The notes under the pieces: generated by a model
The model's input: the letters and a program-made list of their open reading frames with translations, nothing else
Told to the model about the DNA's origin: nothing
The model's database searches: none
Made by a program: the position numbers and the translations under genes
Origin: Bacteroidales bacterium Phil6
Lineage (GTDB): Bacteria; Bacteroidota; Bacteroidia; Bacteroidales; F082
Length of the DNA: 58,919 nucleotides
Reading direction: 5' to 3'
Assembly (NCBI GenBank): GCA_002633315.1
Contig: NWBN01000032.1
Location: 160,070-218,988 of the forward strand
Shown: positions 54,496 to 58,919 of the stretch, one piece after another
How the letters are laid out: every line of letters begins with the position of its first letter
Numbering within the stretch: position 1 is the stretch's first letter

Positions 54496-54636
54496 CTATT
54501 TTTTATTTAGATTATCCATCATTTTCTTCATATTGTTTTCGTTTTCTTCATCAGAAATCGAAGGGTCTTTCATGAAACGCCAGCATGGCAGTTCCGGGCA
54601 TCCTTTACAGTTTCTTTTTATTTTGTTCGAAACGAC
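54496..54636 (-). pseudogene. DUF3795-like protein, C-terminal remnant
   Basis: About 46 codons ending at 54496: KRNCKGCPELPCWRF, then DPSISDEENENNMKKMM. The Cys-rich run and tail fit DUF3795. The N-terminal part is lost or out of frame. The remnant ends 4 nt before the MGMT remnant starts, so both were once one operon. Confidence 0.5.
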
Positions 54637-54639
54637 ATT

Positions 54640-55022
54640 CCATCATACCACCTTCATTATCTTCATATATTTATAAAATGCAACAATGTCGAAATTATTA
54701 TAATTATATTTTTTATTGTCCGAAAAAAAATAAAATTTATTTATAATATCTTGAAAATCGAAATCATACGACTGTAATTCATCTAAAAAAACAATATATG
54801 GCTTAATTTCGATAATCGATTTATATTATCCGATGGATTCCAAAAAAATTTTACACGCAAAGATGCCATAATATGCCGTCATTACAATGCGTTGAAAAAA
54901 TAACATTTGTCCTTAAATAATAATCTCACATACCGATATTCCATATAACGATTTATTATCGGACGACAATGAAATTCATTAATACCGAACATCATACATC
55001 TGTTATGAGACATCAGCCATAT
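54640..55022. other. AT-rich non-coding stretch
   Basis: No gene, RNA or clear repeat seen. All frames are short. Confidence 0.6.
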
Positions 55023-55023
55023 T

Positions 55024-55059
55024 AAAAAAGGTGAGTCAAATCGCACAATCTGACCCACC
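55024..55059 (-). terminator. Terminator after the flavodoxin gene
   Basis: On the minus strand GGTGGGTCA (55059-55051) pairs with TGACTCACC (55038-55030; one mismatch), followed by six T. Confidence 0.75.
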
Positions 55060-55109
55060 CGATAATCTTGCCGAAAAGGCAAACAATTATGATGCCGGCA
55101 AATGCCGTG

Positions 55110-55949
55110 TTATCTGACTACTTCCGTAAACTCCGGTACAGCGCCCTGTTCCTTGCCTACTGTGACAAAGATAACAGCTTCTACATCGTTGCCCTCGCTA
55201 TTCTTGCTCTTCGCCGTGAAACGGTAGTCTGTTCCTTCCGGAGTAGTACGTTTGCCCACCGACACCGGTGTGCCCAAAGGATATTTATATCCGCTGCAGG
55301 CTGCATTGAATATCTCTATTTCTTCTTGATTGACAGGCTGTTGAGGTGAATATTCCGGCAATTTCTCCACTTCTCCATCCAAATAGCCATATTCCTTCAA
55401 GAAACGTTGCACTTCGACAGGGGCCTTGTCGATACGTGCAGTACGCACGCCATAACCCCGGCATATCTCTGCTTCAGGAAGTGCAGTTTTCAGGTTATTC
55501 ATGCTGGAAACAAGTCCACCGCTGCCAAAAGTACAGAACGGTACAATCTTCTTGCCAGCAAAATCCACTTCATCGACCAAAGTGGCTATAGGCATGGCGT
55601 ATGTGCCGAACCAGATAGGATAACCGAGAAATATCACATCGTATTTTGTAAAATCCACATTCATCTCTCTGAGTTTTGGCAACAACCCTTCTTCCATCTC
55701 CTTCCTGCTACGTTCTATAGTCTCTTCATACGTCCCGCTGTATGGCTGTTCTACTTCAATTCTGAAAATATCGGCATCAAGCAATTTCGCTATCTCTTGA
55801 GCCACCTTTTGTGTAACTCCGGTCTGTGAATAATAAATCACCAAACATTTCTTTGATTTTGCGTCACCATCGGCCTCGCTTTTATTTGGCGAACCGCAAC
55901 CTACCAATGCCAGAATGGCTGCAAACAATGTCATTTTTTTCATCTTCAT
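55110..55949 (-). CDS. Flavodoxin-domain lipoprotein with extra C-terminal domain
   Basis: 279 residues. Lipobox ALVGC near residue 18, then a spacer, then flavodoxin with the FMN phosphate loop IYYSQTGVTQKVA near residue 40, LGYPIWFGTYAMP near 108 (isoalloxazine loop) and CTFGSGGLVSSM near 138. Residues about 200-279 form an added domain: LGTPVSVGKRTTPEGTDYRF and AVIFVTVGKEQGAVPEFTE. Flavodoxins usually stay in the cytoplasm; a lipid-anchored one would act in the periplasm, where FMN insertion is not obvious. It is transcribed alone. Confidence 0.85.
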   Translation of the reverse strand: MKMKKMTLFAAILALVGCGSPNKSEADGDAKSKKCLVIYYSQTGVTQKVAQEIAKLLDADIFRIEVEQPYSGTYEETIERSRKEMEEGLLPKLREMNVDFTKYDVIFLGYPIWFGTYAMPIATLVDEVDFAGKKIVPFCTFGSGGLVSSMNNLKTALPEAEICRGYGVRTARIDKAPVEVQRFLKEYGYLDGEVEKLPEYSPQQPVNQEEIEIFNAACSGYKYPLGTPVSVGKRTTPEGTDYRFTAKSKNSEGNDVEAVIFVTVGKEQGAVPEFTEVVR

Positions 55950-56271
55950 AACTTTTTAATGTCTTAATATATTTAACAACTCATCATTTAAGCAAACGTT
56001 AAAATCATATAAAAATTATAATTTTTTCTTAAAAATGTCCGCATTACTCATTATGCTGTCACTTATTTTTTACGAAAAATCATCAGAATAAACATACAGC
56101 AGCATATTAAAGAACGTTTGCATGAGAAACAACAATTCTGATACATAAAATTCCTTCATCATTTTACATAAAAACAAACAAGTCGAATGATTACATTACT
56201 TTTTGACAAATTATTTCGTTTTTTTATTTTACTTTTGAAAATATCATTCGTCAAAAGGCAAAAGACAGTAG
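55950..56271. other. Intergenic region between divergent units
   Basis: No gene seen. The only element recognised is the -7 box at 56230-56237. Confidence 0.5.
56230..56237 (+). promoter_or_regulatory. -7 element for the ECF sigma operon
   Basis: TACTTTTG fits TAnnTTTG. A TTG is present 24 nt upstream, slightly too far. Confidence 0.35.
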
Positions 56272-56820
56272 ATGAAAGACTATAACTCAACCATAGAAAG
56301 ATGTAAAAAGGGCGACAAGGATGCTTTCAGGACAATTGTCATGGATTTTCAGCAGATGATATTCCGTCTTGCAATAAAAATTATATGTGACGAGGCTGAA
56401 GCAGAGGACATTGTACAGGAGACTTTCATCAATGCCCGGCTTTCTATTAAATCTTTCAACAACAAGAGTTCTTTGAAAACATGGCTCTACCGCATAACTT
56501 GCAACAAATGCTATGACAGATTGAGACAGATGAAAAACAAGGAGACAATGACTGACTCCATAGAAAACATGGAAAACATTCAATATGACAACGACATGGA
56601 AAATGACATCTCAAACAAAGAATTATGCAGACTTATATCCTTATATACCAAAGATATGCCTCCAATGCAGAAACTCGTGTTCACCTTGAAAGACATGGAG
56701 GACCTGCCGTCAGACGAGATATGCAAAATAACGGGAATAACATCATTGCAACTGAAAAGCAACCTCTATTTTGCACGCAAATTCATACGTAATAAATTTC
56801 AAAAGGAAAAACCATTATGA
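56272..56820 (+). CDS. ECF-family RNA polymerase sigma factor
   Basis: 182 residues. Sigma region 2: FQQMIFRLAIKIICDEAEAEDIVQETFINA, with KTWLYRITCNKCYDRLR; region 4: LISLYTKDMPPMQKLVFTLKDMEDLPSDEI with the HTH, ending SNLYFARKFIRNKF. It redirects polymerase to a small regulon. The next gene starts in its stop codon (ATGA overlap), as is usual for sigma/regulator pairs. Confidence 0.9.
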   Translation: MKDYNSTIERCKKGDKDAFRTIVMDFQQMIFRLAIKIICDEAEAEDIVQETFINARLSIKSFNNKSSLKTWLYRITCNKCYDRLRQMKNKETMTDSIENMENIQYDNDMENDISNKELCRLISLYTKDMPPMQKLVFTLKDMEDLPSDEICKITGITSLQLKSNLYFARKFIRNKFQKEKPL

Positions 56821-57197
56821 ACAACAGCGGATATGACAAATGGCTCAGTAAGGTAAAAATGGCAAAACCTGAGTTTAAAGATGAAAAAGCCATGACAGAC
56901 ACCATAATGAAATCCATAGAAAACAAAGTTCAATATTGCCATAGGAAAGAATACGGTTTTTATGTCAAACTTGTGTCCGGCATTGCTGCTTGCCTTGTGT
57001 CCCTCATGATGATAACAGAGATGAACAGACAAAACATTAAAGACGATTATGCCATAACGGGACAGTCTGAAAAAACTTCTATCAAACTGAAATGTAAAAA
57101 CGACAATATATTTGAGATGTACAGATGCTTTTTAAATGAAAACAATATAGGCATTCCGGATAATATTGTAAAATTCAAAGAAAAATACAAAAAATAA
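56817..57197 (+). CDS. Small single-pass membrane protein, possible anti-sigma factor
   Basis: 126 residues. About 45 N-terminal residues (cytoplasmic), one membrane helix (VKLVSGIAACLVSLMMI, near residue 62), then a short outside part ending NNIGIPDNIVKFKEKYKK. Position directly after an ECF sigma with a 4-nt overlap and the topology fit an anti-sigma factor. No known anti-sigma motif (zinc-binding or FecR) is seen, so this is positional inference. Confidence 0.65.
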   Translation: MNNSGYDKWLSKVKMAKPEFKDEKAMTDTIMKSIENKVQYCHRKEYGFYVKLVSGIAACLVSLMMITEMNRQNIKDDYAITGQSEKTSIKLKCKNDNIFEMYRCFLNENNIGIPDNIVKFKEKYKK

Positions 57198-57201
57198 AGC
57201 C

Positions 57202-58281
57202 ATGAAAAATAAAATAATAGTATTTGCAGCAGTATCCATGCTGTTGTTTGCATCGTGCGACACCTATTATCAGGTAAACAGTGTGATAAACAAAGACGGC
57301 AGCATGTATCGCGAAACATTTGCCAATGCTGATTCCTCAAAGATAGCACAAAAACAATGGAACAAAATCTTCGTTTTTGAAACCGAAGGATGGAATATTG
57401 GCAAAACAGACTCTGTAATAAAGTACCGCAGCGACATAGAAGAAGATTATTTGTTCAACGTTGTGGCATCGCGAACTTTCGACAACATCGACGGTGTGCT
57501 GTTCAAGGTCGGCGATTCTGTACAAGGAATAAGAAACATCTTTGCTCCAGAAGAAAAGGTTAAAAGAAGGTTCTGTTGGTTTTACACCTGTTATTACTAC
57601 AGTGCCATATTCAATAAAATGGACATCGAACTACCTGTCGATATAAACAAATACCTGACGCCTGAAGAACAACATTTATGGTTCGATGAAAACCGTGATA
57701 TCTGCAATGGTACAAACGGCATTGAAACATATATGATGCTCTCGGAAATACAAAACAAATTCGACAAATGGATAAACCATTGTCAGTTCTCAATAAGCCT
57801 CAACATAATCAAGCATTTAGACTCGATAAAATATGGTGGAAGTTTTCAACAGTCACTTGCCGGTAAAGACGATTTGCTTTTCAATGAAACATGCAACCTG
57901 TCGGAAGACAAAAACGACTATTCCGTAAATGCGGTGTGCGAGAGTCTTGACAAATATTTCGACACAACATATTTTTCAATAATTTATTCTGAAAACATGT
58001 ATTATGCAAACGTTGCAGAAAATGAAAAATCACGCATATTTGATGTCGCCACTTACCATCAAAAATATATTCTGACAATGCCGGGAAAGATATACAAATG
58101 CAATATGGAGCAATATGGCAACGATAACGTCGAATGGGATGTCGATGCTTACAGACTGATGAACAATGACATAGTAATAACAGTGAAGTCCAAAACCATT
58201 AACTATTGGGCTTTTGCCGTCACCATTATAATTTTGATTTTACCTGTCGTTTTGTTTAAACGGAAAAATACCGTACGGTAA
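57202..58281 (+). CDS. Lipoprotein with C-terminal membrane helix
   Basis: 359 residues. Lipobox LLFASC at residues 15-20; a large periplasmic part starting DTYYQVNSVINKDGSMYRE; at the C terminus one membrane helix (AFAVTIIILILPVVLF) and a basic tail KRKNTVR. Lipid anchor and helix at opposite ends would hold both ends at a membrane. No family is recognised. It is the third gene of the sigma operon, 4 nt after the previous stop, so it may be sensor or target of the sigma system. Confidence 0.75.
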   Translation: MKNKIIVFAAVSMLLFASCDTYYQVNSVINKDGSMYRETFANADSSKIAQKQWNKIFVFETEGWNIGKTDSVIKYRSDIEEDYLFNVVASRTFDNIDGVLFKVGDSVQGIRNIFAPEEKVKRRFCWFYTCYYYSAIFNKMDIELPVDINKYLTPEEQHLWFDENRDICNGTNGIETYMMLSEIQNKFDKWINHCQFSISLNIIKHLDSIKYGGSFQQSLAGKDDLLFNETCNLSEDKNDYSVNAVCESLDKYFDTTYFSIIYSENMYYANVAENEKSRIFDVATYHQKYILTMPGKIYKCNMEQYGNDNVEWDVDAYRLMNNDIVITVKSKTINYWAFAVTIIILILPVVLFKRKNTVR

Positions 58282-58307
58282 ATAAATCAATATAAAAAAA
58301 CATTATT

Positions 58308-58343
58308 ACTCGATTACTGAATATCAGCAGTCGAGTTTTTTTT
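58308..58343 (+). terminator. Terminator after the ECF sigma operon
   Basis: ACTCGA (58308-58313) pairs with TCGAGT (58331-58336), with an inner CTGA/TCAG stem, followed by a run of eight T. Confidence 0.8.
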
Positions 58344-58859
58344 CTACAAAATAAAAGAACAGGAAAAATTCTCAATAATATCATGAACAGAATTTCATTC
58401 ATTTTTAGAAATTGGAGGAAAAGAAAGAAACTACAATATATCAAATAAACATTAACTGAAAATATAATCATACACTTCTTTTTAAAATACTTCAACGAAA
58501 AGCTTTATCTATCAAAATTAAATAAACAGACAATTTTTCCAACATATACTATATTCAGCAATTATATATGTAAAATCTGCTCATACTTAATCTAATATAA
58601 CAGCATATTAAATTATTATCACAAATTTGTATAATCATAAAAAGAAATAATTTCATTACAAGCCCAACGTGAATCTTCATTTATATTATTCATAAAACCT
58701 AAAAAAATCTTAGCAATATTTACCATATTTTGAACTACAAAATCAATACTTCATTACATAAGTAAAAAGGATGTTCAAAGATTCAATCTATTATGAATCA
58801 ATTATATATAACAGATACGAATGTCTCATTATAAAAACAGCACATTTTTTTATAAAATT
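58344..58859. other. AT-rich intergenic stretch
   Basis: About 500 nt with no supported gene or RNA. A few short frames on the minus strand look like noise. Confidence 0.6.
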
Positions 58860-58891
58860 TTGTGAAAATTTTTAAAAAATATATATCTTTG
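58860..58891 (+). promoter_or_regulatory. Promoter for the gene beyond the right edge
   Basis: TTG (58860-58862), 21-nt spacer, TATCTTTG (58884-58891). The transcript would start near 58898. Confidence 0.5.
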
Positions 58892-58919
58892 CGTATGAAT
58901 AATTGATAACTTAAAATTA

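Overview
The window is a low-GC chromosome segment from a member of the Bacteroidales (Bacteroidota). The evidence is the recurrent promoter form TTG-N19-21-TAnnTTTG, the near absence of Shine-Dalgarno sites, many SpI/SpII secreted proteins, a GH97 glycosidase, IS66 and IS256-like remnants, and a multi-HTH excisionase-like gene beside a Bacteroides-type tyrosine recombinase. I cannot fix the genus.

Layout. (1) 1-9.26 kb is core: a partial secreted protein, an amino-sugar kinase fused to a RapZ C-terminal domain, a MurU-like nucleotidyltransferase, an AddB-like nuclease with four Fe-S-type cysteines, a secreted endo/exonuclease/phosphatase, a TlpA-like thioredoxin protein and mnmE. (2) 9.26-33.5 kb is an accessory island placed directly after the mnmE stop. 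It opens with candidate attachment repeats, a multi-HTH protein and a truncated tyrosine recombinase. It carries Hachiman (hamA-hamB), SIR2-HerA, a type III restriction operon whose Mod lost its N-terminal half next to a truncated IS66, GNAT and metallophosphoesterase genes among several broken genes, a four-gene TIR/TIR/SLOG/TIR operon, a DUF4143 ATPase and an AbiEii remnant. A 35/41 imperfect copy of the sequence just after mnmE recurs at 33.48 kb and may mark the far boundary. (3) 33.6-36 kb has an IS256-like scrap, an acetyltransferase, a methyltransferase, a tRNA-Ser(UGA) with a poor T arm and a NifX-type protein. (4) 36-43.5 kb has a PMCA-type calcium ATPase, a five-gene operon of small exported proteins and a DUF4251 protein. 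(5) 43.7-51.8 kb is ordinary metabolism: pepE, GH97, MATE, truA, a class III aminotransferase, aat and a ZIP transporter. (6) 52-55 kb has a nucleotidyltransferase-GNAT fusion, a double GNAT and decayed MGMT and DUF3795 genes. (7) 55.1-58.9 kb has a flavodoxin lipoprotein and an ECF sigma / membrane protein / lipoprotein operon.

The most interesting unit is the operon at 27.1-30.0 kb. Three TIR-fold proteins flank a stand-alone SLOG-type protein, with no SIR2-SLOG ThsA beside them. I read it as a Thoeris-related NAD-signalling defence system in which sensor and NADase are separate proteins. The middle TIR gene has no standard start codon at the natural beginning of its reading frame. The second is the kinase-RapZ fusion with MurU, which physically links cell-wall sugar salvage to a domain known elsewhere for sensing glucosamine-6-phosphate.

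All calls come from reading sequence and remembered family features; no search was run.
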